This document shows, piece after piece, positions 11,627 through 24,023 of a stretch of DNA of 64,000 bases (positions are counted from its first letter, which is position 1; each line of letters opens with the position of its first letter). The DNA is from Culex pipiens pallens (Eukaryota > Arthropoda > Insecta > Diptera > Culicidae), in NCBI RefSeq assembly GCF_016801865.2, contig NC_068939.1, positions 155,068,240 to 155,132,239 on the forward strand, read 5' to 3'. Below the pieces are notes generated by a model. That model did not search any database. It saw only the letters and a program-made list of their open reading frames with translations, and was not told the DNA's origin. A program made the position numbers and the translations under genes.

Positions 11627-12082
11627 GGAGAATAGAGAATAGAGAATAGAGAATAGAGAATAGAGAATAGAGAATAGAGAATAGAGAATAGAGAAAAGAG
11701 AATAGAGAATAGAGAATAGAGAATAGAGAATAGAGAATAGAGAATAGAGAATAGAGAATAGAGAATAGAGAATAGAGAATAGAGAATAGAGAATAGAGAA
11801 TAGAGAATAGAGAATAGAGAATAGAGAATAGAGAATAGAGAATAGAGAATAGAGAATAGAGAATAGAGAAAAGAGAATAGAGAATAGAGAATAGAGAATA
11901 GGGAATGGAGAATAGAGAATAGAGAGTAGAGAATAGAGAATAGAGAATAGAGAATAGAGAAAAGAGAATAGAGAATAGAGAATAGAGAATGGAGAATAGA
12001 GAATAGAGAATAGAGAATAGAGAATAGAGAATAGAGAATAGAGAATAGAGAATAGAGAATAGAGAATATAGAATAGAGAATA
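10871..12082. repeat. 7-bp satellite, unit AGAGAAT, about 1.2 kb
   Basis: About 170 units of AGAGAAT are present, with scattered variants such as AGAGAAA, AAATAAT and AGGGAATGG. One compound variant block (GGGAATGGAG followed by AGAGTAGAG) occurs near 11530 and again near 11900. This implies duplication of a segment of about 370 bp inside the array. Because 21 bp is seven codons, the array reads through as a heptapeptide repeat of up to 479 residues on the minus strand. That is a by-product of the period, not a gene. Confidence 0.95.
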
Positions 12083-12250
12083 AAAAAAATTGAGTTCACT
12101 ATTGAAAATAGTGAATTGAGAATAAAACAGAGAAAACAGAAAATAGAGAATGAAGAATTGAGAACAAAAAACATGTATTTTAACAAAAAAAAATAAAACT
12201 TTCGAAACTTTTTTTCAGTTATATCAAACTCATAGGCTTTATTTTCCTCC
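12083..12250. other. decayed edge of the satellite
   Basis: Imperfect AGAGAAT-like units fade into A-rich sequence. A 12-bp inverted repeat (TTCACTATT/AATAGTGAA) lies near 12096-12117. Confidence 0.5.
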
Positions 12251-13250
12251 AATTTTCAACCACATCTAACCGAATCCCAATCTCTACAATTTTAATCCAC
12301 CCCAAAACCATCAAACAGCGTTGGAAAATCGATTTGTGATGAAAGGATTTTCCGCGCGACTTTTCCGTCGTCATCTCGTCGAGGATTTTTCCGCCACACA
12401 CACACACGTTCCCCCTCCAAAAGCATTCGAGCTTTTTTCCGACGTGACGACGACGACGTCGAATTTTACATTTTTATTTCCTCGTAAGAGCAAATACATG
12501 CAATGATTTTACTTCTTTTTCTCTCTAAGCTTGAAATCGAGACGACAACTCAGCAGTTGAGAGCTCAGCACAAATCGGAAACTGATTGATACAAGCTTAG
12601 CTTTTCCAAGTCATTGGCACCACCGCCAGCCATCACAACAGTGAGAGTGTGGTGGGTGGGGGGGGGAATGGAAAAATAAGATTTTCCCAAGCACGCATGG
12701 GGAAAATTGTGTTTATTTTTCCGGGGTTTTGGTCGCAACCAAATCCGAGGGCGCAAATTTTCAAAACATGAAGATTTTGCTGTTTTTCCCCACACTCTCT
12801 CGCTTTCCGTCTCAATTTTATACGAGCTGTCATTTACGACGACAATTTGACGAGCTTTTTTTTCGCTTGGAAATTGGATTTTTGGTTTGTGTTTTGCTTT
12901 ATTTTGTTGTTTTTGGATGGAGGGGGAAGCAGGAGCTAATACTCATTGTCGTTTAACCTTGTGGGGTGGGGGTGGAGAAGGTGGATGGTTTTATCAAATG
13001 GCGCAACCATTTACGCGGAATCGGCGCCCATTTAGCCCGGTTATGGCAGAACGGCGCTAAATTGATGATGTGTGCATTCTGGTTGGTTGATCGGGTGAAT
13101 GGATTTTTTTCCCTCCAGTTGGAAAGTTAATAAATTTGGCAATTTAGCTTTTATTGCGTTGCTCCCCTGAAAAAATGGCTATTGAGTTTTATCTTTTTTT
13201 TTGTATCTTGATGGGTCTGGTTCGTTGGAGAGTCAGTAAATTTCATGTGT
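12251..13250. other. GC-richer single-copy island
   Basis: The island contains an ACACACAC run near 12395 and GACGACGACGACGTCG near 12446. No protein domain was recognised in any frame. Confidence 0.35.
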
Positions 13251-13389
13251 TAAAAAATAGATATTTAAATTCAACTAAATGATCAGCAACACAAAGCGGA
13301 TAAAATTCCAGGTACATTTTTTCAAACCTAATGAAAAACATTTCCAATGCTCAAATTTGAAATTTTAGGAAATTGGATAATATGTTTAA

Positions 13390-15290
13390 TGCAAATTTTA
13401 TTTCATATTTCAAGCGATAAAATTATCGTCGATAGTATTTTTGTCTAACGATAACGATAATCTTGCTAAATGTTGTATGCTTTTTCTCTTCATTAGTGAA
13501 AATGCTTTCAACATTTCGCTTCCTTTGCGAATTTTGAAAATTTCAGTATTTTCGAAAAATACAGTATTGTGTGAAAATTTTAATGTTTCATCAAATAAAA
13601 GCTTTAATAAACTGAAAATGCATATCAAATTATGCTTCTTTTCATACCCAAATTGCAATTCATGAAAATTTTAGTACGTGAGCAACTCTCTACCAATACC
13701 GAAAATGGATTTTAATAGTATTTTTTAATTTGGCTCAAACTTTGTGGGGGCCTTCCCTATGACCAAAGAAGCCATTTTGTGTCATTGGTTCACCCATACA
13801 AGTCTCCATACAATTTTGGCAGCTGTCCATACAAAAATGGTACGTAAATATTTAAACAGCTGTAACTTTTGAGTGAATTTTCTGATCAATTTGGTGTCTT
13901 CTGCAAAGTTCGAAAAATACTTTACAGATTTTTTGATAAAGTGCTCCGTTTTCAAGAAATAGCCACCGAAAGTTTGATTTGAACAAAATATTTTCAGTTT
14001 TTCGATATTTGAATATAGTGACCATGAGTGACCATTTCTAAAAATATTTTTTTTGAAAATTTCTGAAAATTTGCTATGAAATTGTCTAAGAGACATTGAA
14101 AATTGGACCTCTGGTTGCTGTGATAGAGCGGCTTAAAGAAAAAGAAACATGAAAATTGAAGTTTTCTAAGTCTCACCCAAACAACACACATTTTTCTAAT
14201 GTCGATAACTCAGCAATTAATGGTCCGATTTGTTATGTCAAAACATGTAACATTCGTGAAATTTTCCGATCTTTTTGAAAACAATATGTTGAAATTTGTT
14301 TAATCAAGACTAACATTTTAAAAGGGCTAAAAATTCAATATTACGCCTTTTTGAAATGATAGTCTTGATTTAAAAAAATCAAAATCGTAAAACTGCAAAT
14401 ATTTCGTTAAAATCAATCGGTGGCTATATCTAGAAAACGGAGCCCTTTATCAAAAAATCTGTTGAGTACTCTCGATTGCAAATTCAATTTTACAGAAAAA
14501 ATTGAGGTAAAATTTTTTTTGGCATAAAATTTCGATTTTTTCCTAAAATCACATTTTTTTAAAAATTTATAACTCGGCGGCATATTTTTTGACCGTACAT
14601 CTCTATAGCTCAAAAGTTGCGGGGTTTTGTCCCCTAAATCATATAAAAAAATCTCGAAAATCAAAAATACGTATTTTGGGAAATTGAGTTTTTGTGAATA
14701 AAAATGTTAATAAATAAATCGGCAATTTTTTTTCCGTGTACCTATTTTTTCTCAATAGTCCTCAACAATACCTACAACATTGCAGAAGACACCAAATTGA
14801 TCAGAAAATTCACTCAAAAGTTACAGCTGTTTGAATATTTACGTACAATGACACAAAATAGCTTCTTTGGTCATAGGGAAGGCCCCCACAAAGTTTGAGC
14901 CAAATAAAAAAAAATACAAAAAATAAAACAGTCGAAATCGGCCGATTTCGTAGAGAATTGTTCACGTTCGAAAAAATACGGTTTTATGTTACTATTTTCA
15001 AAAAAAAAAACTTTAATAATGTGAAAATTCATAATAAATTTCGCTTCAATTGTTATCCATATTGCAAATTTTGAAAAAAAAATCGAAAAAACGGTTTTTT
15101 AGTGAAAATTTCAGTATTTTCCAAAAAAACTAATTAAGTGAAAAAGAATACAAAATTTCGCTTCGTTTGATGACCATATGGCAAATTTTGTCATGTTGAG
15201 TACTTTCGAAAAAATACGGGATTTTGTGTACAATTTTGAGTGCAAAAGGTATTTATACTTTGAAACATTCTTCAACTAAAAAAAAATATC
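13390..15290. repeat. second copy of the tandem-monomer family, split by a fold-back element
   Basis: Sequence at 13470-13680 and 14964-15250 carries the same monomer motifs as 975-2240 (ATTTCGCTTC, AATACAGTATT, CCATATTGCAAATTTTG). The two halves are separated by the fold-back element at 13682-14963, which inserted into this older repeat. Monomers are diverged and non-coding. Confidence 0.55.
13682..14963. mobile_element. fold-back element A of the GACACCAAATTGATC family
   Basis: The outer arms of roughly 190-220 bp are inverted copies. The left end has CAACTCTCTACC, CTCAAACTTTGTGGGGGCC and GATCAATTTGGTGTCTTCTG. The right end has the complements, ending TAGAGAATTGTTC. The middle carries further inverted pieces (TAGTCTTGATT and AATCAAGACTA). 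It is about 1.28 kb and non-coding. Related copies are at 28902-29966 and 52680-57790, and fragments at 2570, 18905, 48950 and 59265. This is the most abundant dispersed family in the window. Confidence 0.75.
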
Positions 15291-15492
15291 CTCAAGAATT
15301 ATTATTTTTTGCAGATTTTTCACATTGAACAACACAGCTGTTTCAAAATGAAGAAAAATGTTTAGGCACAGTCTGGTACAGAACAATAATGATTGTATAT
15401 TAGTTTTGATTTAAAATATGAATAATTTCAGTCAAAAACAAAGAATAAGTGACCCTCTAATAAATAAATAAAGTGAATCAAACCGCAAAACC
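15291..15492. other. AT-rich spacer
   Basis: No supported feature. Confidence 0.4.
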
Positions 15493-15605
15493 ACTTATGT
15501 TCTAAATATTATTCTAAAAAAAAAACTGGATCATGTCTGGTGGCGGGGCTTATGTTCTAAATATTATTCTAAAAAAAAAAAACTGGATCATGTCTGGTGG
15601 CGGGG
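15493..15605. repeat. two-unit tandem duplication, 56 and 57 bp
   Basis: The units start CTTATGTTCTAAATATTATT and end CTGGTGGCGGGG. They differ mainly in the length of an A run (by two or three bases). The low divergence suggests a recent local duplication. A 69-codon frame crosses both units, but I have no support for it as a gene. Confidence 0.85.
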
Positions 15606-15839
15606 CTTATGGTTCATCTCTAAAATCTTCACTGGACAATCTTCTACAAAATGCAGATAAAATAAGTTATGCATCAGAGGTAATAAAATTGATTTCAATG
15701 TTTAAAAAACATACAATAGCTTATATCAACAATACAAATTAAAGGTGTATTTGATACATAAATTTGTCAAAATTCACTTGTAAACAATTTATAACTGTGG
15801 AAATAATCGCATTTTGAATTATCATGTTTAAAGCAGTGT
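15606..15839. other. AT-rich spacer
   Basis: No supported feature. Confidence 0.4.
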
Positions 15840-17520
15840 TGCAAATGAGTGATAGAAAAGCTATCAATTGATTATCTCTGCACCAAAAACATCCGAGAGT
15901 ATAGCGGCCGTCACTGTAGCTTGTGAGATCTCTTCTTGTGTCTCGTAATTCCCAGCGATGTCATTCTCTCTCTCTATCACTCCTCCCCTTTTCCTCGACA
16001 ATGCGCTCACACCGCATGAGTCTCTCAATCTCTCCGAAAACTGCAATGAGAGAACGCAAGATGGCGATTAGGAGCCGACCACGCATGACGTCCCGTTAAA
16101 CTGCGTTTGCGAAATCGGTTTTGTGGCGGCTTTTGTAGTTAAACGCTGTTGCGGTAGGATGATCGTGGAAGCGGGAATGAGAGAGAAAAGGAAAATGTCA
16201 ATCGCGAGTGTGTAAACACGAAAACGTATTCGGCTATGTTCGGCACTGAGAGTTTCAATAAGGAGAAAAGAGCAGTTGTATTTGAGGCATGAATATTCAG
16301 GCGGGATAATTGTAGTTGCTGAGAGCTGATATTTTGATATTTGAACAACCCTGGTTTAAAGTTAAATCTTGTGAAAATCATAATCATAAAATAATGTTTG
16401 AAGAAAATCAACAGAAATTTTTTGGTTGTTAAATAGAATGTGCAACTAGAACATACTCAGTAATAATTCAATGGAATATTCTTTTTCCAAAGCTTTAAAA
16501 AGGCTCTCAAATGAACTGTGTTCCCAGAAAGTCCCTTTTTCTTGCCAACAATAAACCCCCAAACTCCTTTTCACTCTCCCCCATCTCGTTACCAGTTCAT
16601 GAATGAATTATTATGGCATAAACATCCGCAGAGGTAGGCACAACGCCTTCTTCGACCCACGTGTCCACGTGCTCATAAATTTCGCCCAAACTGTTTGACC
16701 CTCTTGGAATTCCGAGGCAGCCATCCGTCATGATCCCCGGGTTGGCCTGTCTGTCATTTTTGGCAAAGAAGAAAAGTGGTCCTGTCTGACTCTCCCCCCT
16801 CCCCTTAAAGGGGAAGGGGGTCATGGGCTGGGCGATAAAATATTCATGCAGCAGCAGCAAAATCATTTTTATTATGATTATTGCTATTATTAGATCGATT
16901 TGGGTGGTAACGTTACGGTCGACATTAAAAAAAAAGACAGTGTTGGGCGATCCTCTCCAAGATTTGACCCTCTTTAGTGCAATTTGACACAGTAGCAAAA
17001 AAAAGTGGGTTAGCTGCGAGAATCGAACTGAGATGCATTGATTTCCAACGTGCGACACCTCGAAAAAAGAGTCTAAAAGTTAAAAAAAACACAATTTCTC
17101 TCCGTGCTGGTTTTGGACGCGTCTGTTATTGATTCTTTTCGTTCGATAAAGTTTACGAGTGTAAATGTGTGCGAGTGTCGTCTCTTGTCTGGCTGGCTGG
17201 CTCGAACCAGGGCCAGAACAAATTTGAATGCACATTTTATGGGACGATTTTCCTCTCGCAGCGCCGGTCGGGGACACATTTTTTCGTTTTTTTGTTGTAG
17301 CAATGGTGGCAGTGTCTCGTGGCAACTGGATTTTGCACAGTTTGATGCGTTTCCATTTATTGTGTGCAGAAGCGACATGAAATTGATGGAAAATGGTGGA
17401 AACATTTTCGGTGATAAAAATTGAGCGTAGTGCTCTTTGGGGGGGAATATTTGTTTGCCTCTGTTCGGCAGTCATTTCGGACTTAGTTTGATAACAATAG
17501 AATTGGAGAATATGGACAAA
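15840..17520. other. GC-richer single-copy island
   Basis: The island contains CT/GA runs near 15965-16035 and 16178-16195 that resemble GAGA-type sites, and a C-rich patch near 16795-16815. A 153-codon minus-strand frame (16597-17058) contains a long isoleucine-rich low-complexity run and no recognisable domain, so I do not call it. Confidence 0.35.
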
Positions 17521-18900
17521 ACCAAGCAATCTTATATTTTTTCCATCTTTGTCTGAAAATAGGTAAATCTAAATAAATTTGAATCTTCTCAAATAAACAT
17601 TATTAAAATACCATTTCCAATCTATTTTTTTTCCTTTTTATTACTGTTGAATTCCCAAAATATTTATTTAGAAGTTTTGATATTTTTCAATATTATAAAA
17701 AAGACATAAAACAGGATTTTTTTAATCTGAAAAAATATGATTGTATGAAAATTCATCGATATGGTCAAGATATTTGTAATTCAATTGAATTTGGTTATAT
17801 TTGTAAATAATCAAGTTACTATAAGTCCATTTAGAGCACATAACAGAGTTTTTAAGTTACTTTCCATTTTTTTAACAACAATCCATTTTGAAGCAATAAT
17901 TGTTGTTAACATAATCAAAAGTCAAACATAAAATTAAGAAAAAAATACCATAAAAAACCAATGTTTTCAATTTAAAGGGACTAAAAAAAGAAAATGTTCG
18001 AATAATGTGCATATTTGGCAATTCAAAAATACTTAATGCAAAAATGGTAAAAAAGCAGAGAAAATTCACTTTTTTATTTTCTTCTTTTTAAAACAAATAT
18101 CAATAATTTTAACGTCGTAAATTTGCCATGCTCTCTTTCATCAACGACATTTTTTCTCAACGCATAAAGTCAGCAGCATTATTTTCAGAAATACGCAATA
18201 GTATTCATGAACAAAGCCGTACTCTTAGACATTCACCACTTTTTAGAATAACTGCATACACGACAAATTATTTAAAAAAATCGCCATAAAATCAAATGAT
18301 GCGCTTTTATAATGAAATGTGAATTTACATTACATACATACATTTCGACAAGTCTAAACCAGAACTACAAAAAAATCTGTACAATAGAAATAATATCTAG
18401 TATGTAAGAAAATTGTAAGTAGTCTACATAAGCTTGACGAATAAACAATAAACTATTAAAAATCACTGTTATCCCTCCCACAAGACCTTGACGTTTGGCA
18501 CAGCGGAAAAGGTAGTAATTTACCTACTAGTAAATGGGCCAATCGGCTAAGGGCAACAGGTTCCTGTACAGATGAAAAAAAAAAATCATAGTAATATTAC
18601 ATGAAGGGATGTGTAATGTTTTATGTGGAATAAAATATGCAATTTTACTGTGTAAATTTACTTCTATTTCTGTTTCTCTGCGCTTTTTCATTCAATTTGT
18701 GGCAAATTTAAATTTATTTATTTTTTGATAAAAAAAATCTTTTTCTAAACCTTCTGAAATAACACTCTTTTTTTAATATGTGTAGACGATTTAAGGTTTT
18801 CGTGGGAAAATATGCTTAAAAATGTTCGAGGAAAAAAACGCTTTAGCAGGTAACGCTATTATCGCAAATGTGTCCTCAAGATTGAATATTTCATGAGAAA
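17521..18900. other. AT-rich spacer
   Basis: The stretch is very AT-rich, with no gene or delimited repeat. A short patch near 18535-18565 (CCAATCGGCTAAGGG) is similar to text near 37609 and may be a decayed shared repeat. Confidence 0.4.
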
Positions 18901-19329
18901 TTGAATGCTTTACAACTTTAAACGAACTTCGGTTGAAAATATCCGAGTTAACAATCAGTTTTTAAACTTTTTTGATATACTTAAATATCTATACAGCAAT
19001 TCCACCAAAAATGGCCAAAATTATGAGAAATTTTGTTTCTGTATTTTGTGTGTAATTACTCTATGCCCAAAGAAAATATTTTGCATTACTATTGACCATA
19101 AAAGTCTCCATACCATTGTGTCAGATATCCATACAATTTAAATTAAATATTCAAAATTTGGTATCGGTCTTTTGCAAAATTAAAGGTATCTCTTAGAACT
19201 TCTAAGAGGGAAAGAGTTGCACTCTTGAAATATGTACCAATTATTATAATTTTGATTTGCTTTTTAGTTTCCCTTTGTTTCGTCGTTTGTGTCTGTCGCA
19301 GTTTTTTTTTGGTAAAATCACGATAACTC
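18901..19329. repeat. degenerate fragment of the GACACC fold-back family
   Basis: AAAGTCTCCATACCATTGTG and TTTGGTATCGGTCTTTTGC resemble the arm of element A (AAGTCTCCATACAATTTTGG, TTTGGTGTCTTCTGC). It is strongly diverged. Confidence 0.4.
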
Positions 19330-19895
19330 GTGATGATTACAGGCAAACCCCTTATGTTTATATATCAACATTTTTTGTAATTGTCCGCTCTACAACTTTG
19401 TAAAACATTATTACACTCTAAAAGATAACCCAGAAAAGAAAGAAAAAACACGAAATTTTAAAATGAAAATTTTTGTTCTATATGAAAAAAATTACCCTTC
19501 AGGGTTAATGTAGATTCGAAAAGTCCATTAAATTTCCCTTAAAATGACATGTTTCAATTTTTTTTACAGTTGAGTAACGAAAAATGGCAGAGTTTTTTTT
19601 TTCTTTTTTTTCGCTGAACTATACGTTTTTTCGGAATTTTGAGTATGCCATCAAATCGGGCGTCCAATTTTACATAAAAGTCCCTTTGACACAAATTTCC
19701 ATCTCTTCACCGTTTCAGGCTGCAAATTATTGAAAAACACCTCTTTTTTCGCATGTTCAAAAATGGAAGGGGTTGTACCGTCCCTCCGTCGCGAGATATC
19801 AAAATACGGACAAAAGTTACTCCTTAGGACAAAGCCTCACGCAAATCGAAGAGGGGTCGGCACAACTGCTGTGTGAGTTGGCGGAGAATTACCCA
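19330..19895 (+). repeat. dispersed repeat D, copy 1
   Basis: It ends with GTGTGAGTTGGCGGAGAATT and contains CGCAAATCGAAGAGGGGTCG and ATCAAATCGGGCGTCCAATT. The same sequence occurs inverted at 43418-44190 and as a complete palindrome-ended copy at 51631-52295. This copy has an uninterrupted site where the 43.4-kb copy carries an insertion. It is non-coding. Confidence 0.7.
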
Positions 19896-20520
19896 TTTTC
19901 ATATCAACTCTAACATTTAAAATGGTAAAAAAAACTAGTTTTCGACCAAATTTTTGTCATTGAAATTCGCAAGCAAAGTGCATTGATTATCGTCACTCAA
20001 AAATTCTAGTTTTTACTGTTTGCCTTTCTTTCAGTGGCTGTATTTCAGCAAGAATCGCAGACAAGGATCTTTATGCGATGAACAAAGATACCACTTGACA
20101 ATGTTTAATGTTACAGCTTGAGAATCATCATTTAAATATTGTATTAGAAGAAAAAATAAATAATAAAAAGAAAGAAAATCAAATTATTCCTGTGAATTTA
20201 AAAAAATGTAAAACAAAATCAAACCCGAACTACTGTTTCACTGGAACAACCAACGCAAGGATCTCGTTAAGCTTCAAAGCATTTTTTTTTCTGCGTATAG
20301 GAGTGCAAACGGCAAATCCAACGCTTTTCATTTGCAAATCTCAACAACACCACCACTTTGGTTGGATTAAACATCATCCTTTTACTGATGTAAACAAAAA
20401 CAAACGGCAACTCTTAGAGGGCTTATCTTTTTGCTGTTTTTGAGATTATTTTGTTCAACTAGCGTAACAAGGTTGGGCTTTGGTTTTGTAATGCTGTTCT
20501 TTTCATCAACAGTTTCAGGG
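19896..20520. other. unassigned sequence
   Basis: The region has no gene I can support. A 111-codon plus-strand frame (20108-20443) shows no domain. Confidence 0.35.
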
Positions 20521-21067
20521 CTACACAGTAAAAAAAAACATGGTAAAATTACATCTAAAAAGGAGTACATCTTTTATGTCAGAAAAAAGCTTTAATTTTA
20601 CCTCTAATAATGTGTAAATTTACATCTGGCAGACGCTAGGAAAAAATATCTGTAATCGTAAAAAAATATCAAACCGGCGATAGTTATATCTAGCTTACTA
20701 AGTCCGCGCCCCAACCCGCACGGCCAACTTCGCGCTGTGAAAACTAGACGATCAAAGCCAATGTACCTCTATGTGTTCCGTACATTGTATACTGTATTTA
20801 CTGCATATACGGTACATAGAGGTACATCGGCTTTGATCATCAAGTTTTCACAGCGGCGAGTTGGCCGTGCGGGTTGGGGCGCGGACTTAGTAAGCTAGAT
20901 ATAACTATCGCTAGTTTGATATTTTTTAAGGATTACAGATATTTTTTCCTAGCGTCTGCCAGATGTAAATTTTCACATTATTAGAGGTAAAATTAAAGCT
21001 TTTTTCTGACATAAAAGATGTACCCCTTTTTAGATGTAATTTTACCATGTTTTTTTTTACTGTGTAG
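20521..21067. mobile_element. 547-bp fold-back element with arms of about 245 bp
   Basis: The element reads as one long palindrome from CTACACAGTAAAAAAAAAC to its complement ending ACTGTGTAG. Arms match closely, including CCCCAACCCGCACGGCCAA and its complement. The unpaired centre of about 50 bp contains GTATACTGTATTTACTGC. A second copy lies at 22168-22665. The outer ends (CACAGTAAAAAAA, CATGGTAAAATTACATCT) are shared with the smaller MITEs at 23194-24221. Confidence 0.9.
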
Positions 21068-22167
21068 CTTAATTTTTTTCGGAAGCTCGAGCTCACGTAT
21101 CGGAAGTTCTGACCAACTCAGCTCAATTCCTATATCTTATCAGCCAAAAGCGCCTAATCACTGGGATGGTAACCAAACCGATAGCTCACCACTCACGCGA
21201 GCCACATTCCCCGTCACTTTTGCTGGCAAATCAAGTGATAAGTGTTTCGCAAACAATCCCACTGAACGCTAGGGGGAAGTAGTTTCGTGGCAGCTCTTAA
21301 TCAGTTCAGGCTGATGTTATCAGCGAAACCGCAAGTTTAATCCACATTTGGCGAGGTCCCACGAGGCGTGAAAATCCTCTCAAGGAGTCTTGAGTAAGAG
21401 TCAGCGCAGAACAACCATTAATCCAGATTACTGGATGCACTCAACTGACTACGGAATGGCGAATTATTGTGAATAAATTTCAGCTTTTACTCGCCTTATT
21501 CAGAGCGGCTCGTAAACCACAGAATTACGGATGTTCAACACCAAACTGCAGCTTGCGCCTGAAGTGGAATTCCTCAATAATTTAACAACAATTTTTTCAC
21601 ACATTTTCGTTGCCACGTTGTTGTTGTCGATCGAGGAGGGATGTTTACTTCCCGCAGTATAGTCGCAGAGTGGAGGGGCGATGAAACAAATATGATACAT
21701 TTGCGGCCCGTCTCGAAACTCCCGTTTGCAGCGACGTTCGGAGATTCACTCTCCATCAGCACGAGGTGGAGAAGAGCAAGACCAAGAACAAGTCCGGCTC
21801 TAATTTATAAATATCGCATGATCATCTTCAGCAATCAACAGCAGCAGCTCGTCGGTGGAGTCGTCAACGGGGCCGCGTTTGGGGCGGTCGGTACAAGATT
21901 GGTGCAACTACGTCAGGACCACTCTCGGTGGAGAGTAGGAGGCATTTGATGATGGTCCCGGGAGAAGGTTGACTAGTCGAGCTGGCTGGCTGGCTGGTAG
22001 AACAGTGGGCACTTCAAATAACGATGGAAAGTTTTGAAATTGTTACCTGAAAAGAGAAAAAAAAGTTTGGGTTATATCATTTGTGTAAGAGAGCTAAAAT
22101 ATAGTCTGGAACATACCAAACATTATTGCATACATATTTTGACTAAAATACAAAGGAATAACACGAC
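21068..22167. other. single-copy island between two fold-back copies
   Basis: GC-richer sequence, no recognised domain. It contains TTGTTGTTGTCG near 21619 and CAGCAGCAGC near 21839. No splice structure is evident. Confidence 0.35.
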
Positions 22168-22665
22168 CTACACAGTAAAAAAAACATGGTAAAATTACAT
22201 CTAAAAAAGGGTTACTTCTTTTATGTCAGAAAAAAGCTTTAATTTTACCTCTAATAATGTGTAAATTTACATATGGCAGACGCTAGGAAAAAATATCTGT
22301 AATCCTAGAAAATTATCAAACCGGCGATAGTTATATCTGGTTCACTAAGTCTGCGCCCCAACCCGCACGGCCAACTCGCCGCTGTGAAAACTTGATGATC
22401 AAAGCCGATGTACCTCTATGTACCGTATATGCAGTAAATACAGTATACAATGTACGGAACACATAGAGCTACATTGGCTTTAATCACCTAGTTTTCACAG
22501 CGGCGAGTTGGCCGTGCGGGTTGGGGTGCGGACTTAGTAAGTCAGATATAACTATCGCCGGTTTGATATTTTTCTAGGATTACAGATATTTTTTCCTAGC
22601 GTCTGCCATATGTAAATTTAAACATTATTAGAGGTAAAATTAATGCTTTTTTCTGACATAAAAGA
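22168..22665. mobile_element. second copy of the 547-bp fold-back element, right end lost
   Basis: It starts CTACACAGTAAAAAAAAC and follows the 20521 element closely to ATAAAAGAT, where it stops about 50 bp short of a full right arm. The central loop reads in the opposite direction (GCAGTAAATACAGTATAC), as expected if the symmetrical element inserted in the other orientation. Confidence 0.85.
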
Positions 22666-22739
22666 TTCTTAGAAAATGACTCTGTGGTGAAAAAGATTGC
22701 AATATCTTGAAGGGGAAATTAAATAATAATTATAAGGTT

Positions 22740-23045
22740 CTTCCGAGTTAGTTAAATACGACGAGTGCTGAAAAAATCGAGTTTTACAAAGAGTTGCGTA
22801 CAACCTTGAAGGCAATTCCAGAAAAACACTTTCGAATAGGATTTTTCATTAAAACGTGAGTTTTCCCACTTAAGTTTGGCGTCCTTGTGTTTGGTCATCT
22901 CAAGAAACATAACAGTGTCGAATAGTATTACCTTTCGATACAAGTGCTGAAAAGATTTACTTTTCGATAGAAGTGCTGACAAGTGGAAATTTTCAGCACT
23001 CAAATGAGTGTTATTAAGATTTTCAGCACTGATTATGATGATTAT
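22740..23045. repeat. AGTGCTGAAAAGT stem repeat, copy 1
   Basis: CAAGTGCTGAAAAG and the inverse TTTTCAGCACT recur several times. The same arrangement, with CAATTCC and AAAACACT nearby, is found at 48570-48890. Non-coding dispersed repeat. Confidence 0.5.
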
Positions 23046-23193
23046 TAAATAAGAAGGCTTTCTAGGCCCAATGAAAAAAATATAATTTAACCCAAAAATG
23101 ACAGACTTCTCGTGACAGTATCCTGATACAAACAATGATCGAGCTCAAGCTGTCACAGCCCTGCGAAGTATGTTGGCTGACTTATCGGGCGGT

Positions 23194-23418
23194 CACACAG
23201 AAAAAAAAATCATGGTAATATTACATCTGGGAAGGGGTACATCTTTTATGTCAGAAAAAAGGTGTAATTTTACCTCTGGAAATGTGTAATTTTACCACTT
23301 TTCTGTTGTAATGTCACTTTTTCAGTCTAAATTGAGGTAAAATTACTTCATAAAAGAGGTAATATTCCACCCTCCAAAATTAAAGCTTCCAAATTTTACA
23401 ATATTTTTTTCTGTGCAG
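23194..23418. mobile_element. MITE of the CACAG-A(n)-TCATGGTAA family, copy 1
   Basis: The left end CACACAGAAAAAAAAATC and the right end TTTTTTTCTGTGCAG are inverted. Internal text (GTACATCTTTTATGTCAGAA, TAATTTTACCTC) is shared with the fold-back arms at 20521. No coding capacity. Confidence 0.7.
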
Positions 23419-23764
23419 TCAAAAAAACCAGCTAGAAGTCGCCTGACAAAAAACTTTTGCTAGAAAGAGATAGGAAGCCTGATGCAAACAAACCTCCAGC
23501 TGTAATGTAAACAAACTTTGAATGTGTTGGTAAATTTCTGACTAGAAAGCCTTATACTGAAATAAGGACGACCGTGAAACAGATTTTTCCAGGTTGGGAA
23601 ATTATATAAAATGTATTTTAATACCTTCTTTACAATGTAATAGTACCTCAATTTAGACTGAAAAAATAGGCAAAACTTGCATAAACCATAACCTGGAAAT
23701 TTTTAAAATATTCGAAAATTAAGTTTGAAATTAGTCACTTTCTTAAAACAAAACATCCCTAACT
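23419..23764. other. unassigned sequence between MITE copies
   Basis: No supported feature. Confidence 0.35.
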
Positions 23765-23982
23765 CTACGCAGTAAAAAAAATCATGGTAATGTTACATCT
23801 GGGAAGGGGTACATCTTTTATGTCAGAAAAAAATGTGTAATTTTACCTCAGAAAATTTGTATTTTTACTAATATTCTGGTTTAATGTCACTTAGTCTAAA
23901 TTGAGGTAAAATTACATCATAAAAAAAGGTAATATTCAACTTTCCCAAATTACACCTTCCAAATTTACACAATTTTTTACTT
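23765..23982. mobile_element. MITE of the same family, copy 2
   Basis: It begins CTACGCAGTAAAAAAAATC and carries GGGAAGGGGTACATCTTTTA and TCTAAATTGAGGTAAAATTA. Its right end is worn. Confidence 0.65.
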
Positions 23983-24023
23983 AATTATTGAATTTTCGAT
24001 TAACTAATTTCACTTCAGTAAAT

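Noticed and set aside
10813..12252. 479-codon minus-strand open frame
   Set aside because: It is the translation of the 7-bp satellite (a seven-residue repeat). No domain or codon bias, so not a gene.
16597..17058. 153-codon minus-strand frame
   Set aside because: Low-complexity isoleucine-rich middle, no domain, and overlapping frames elsewhere in the same island.
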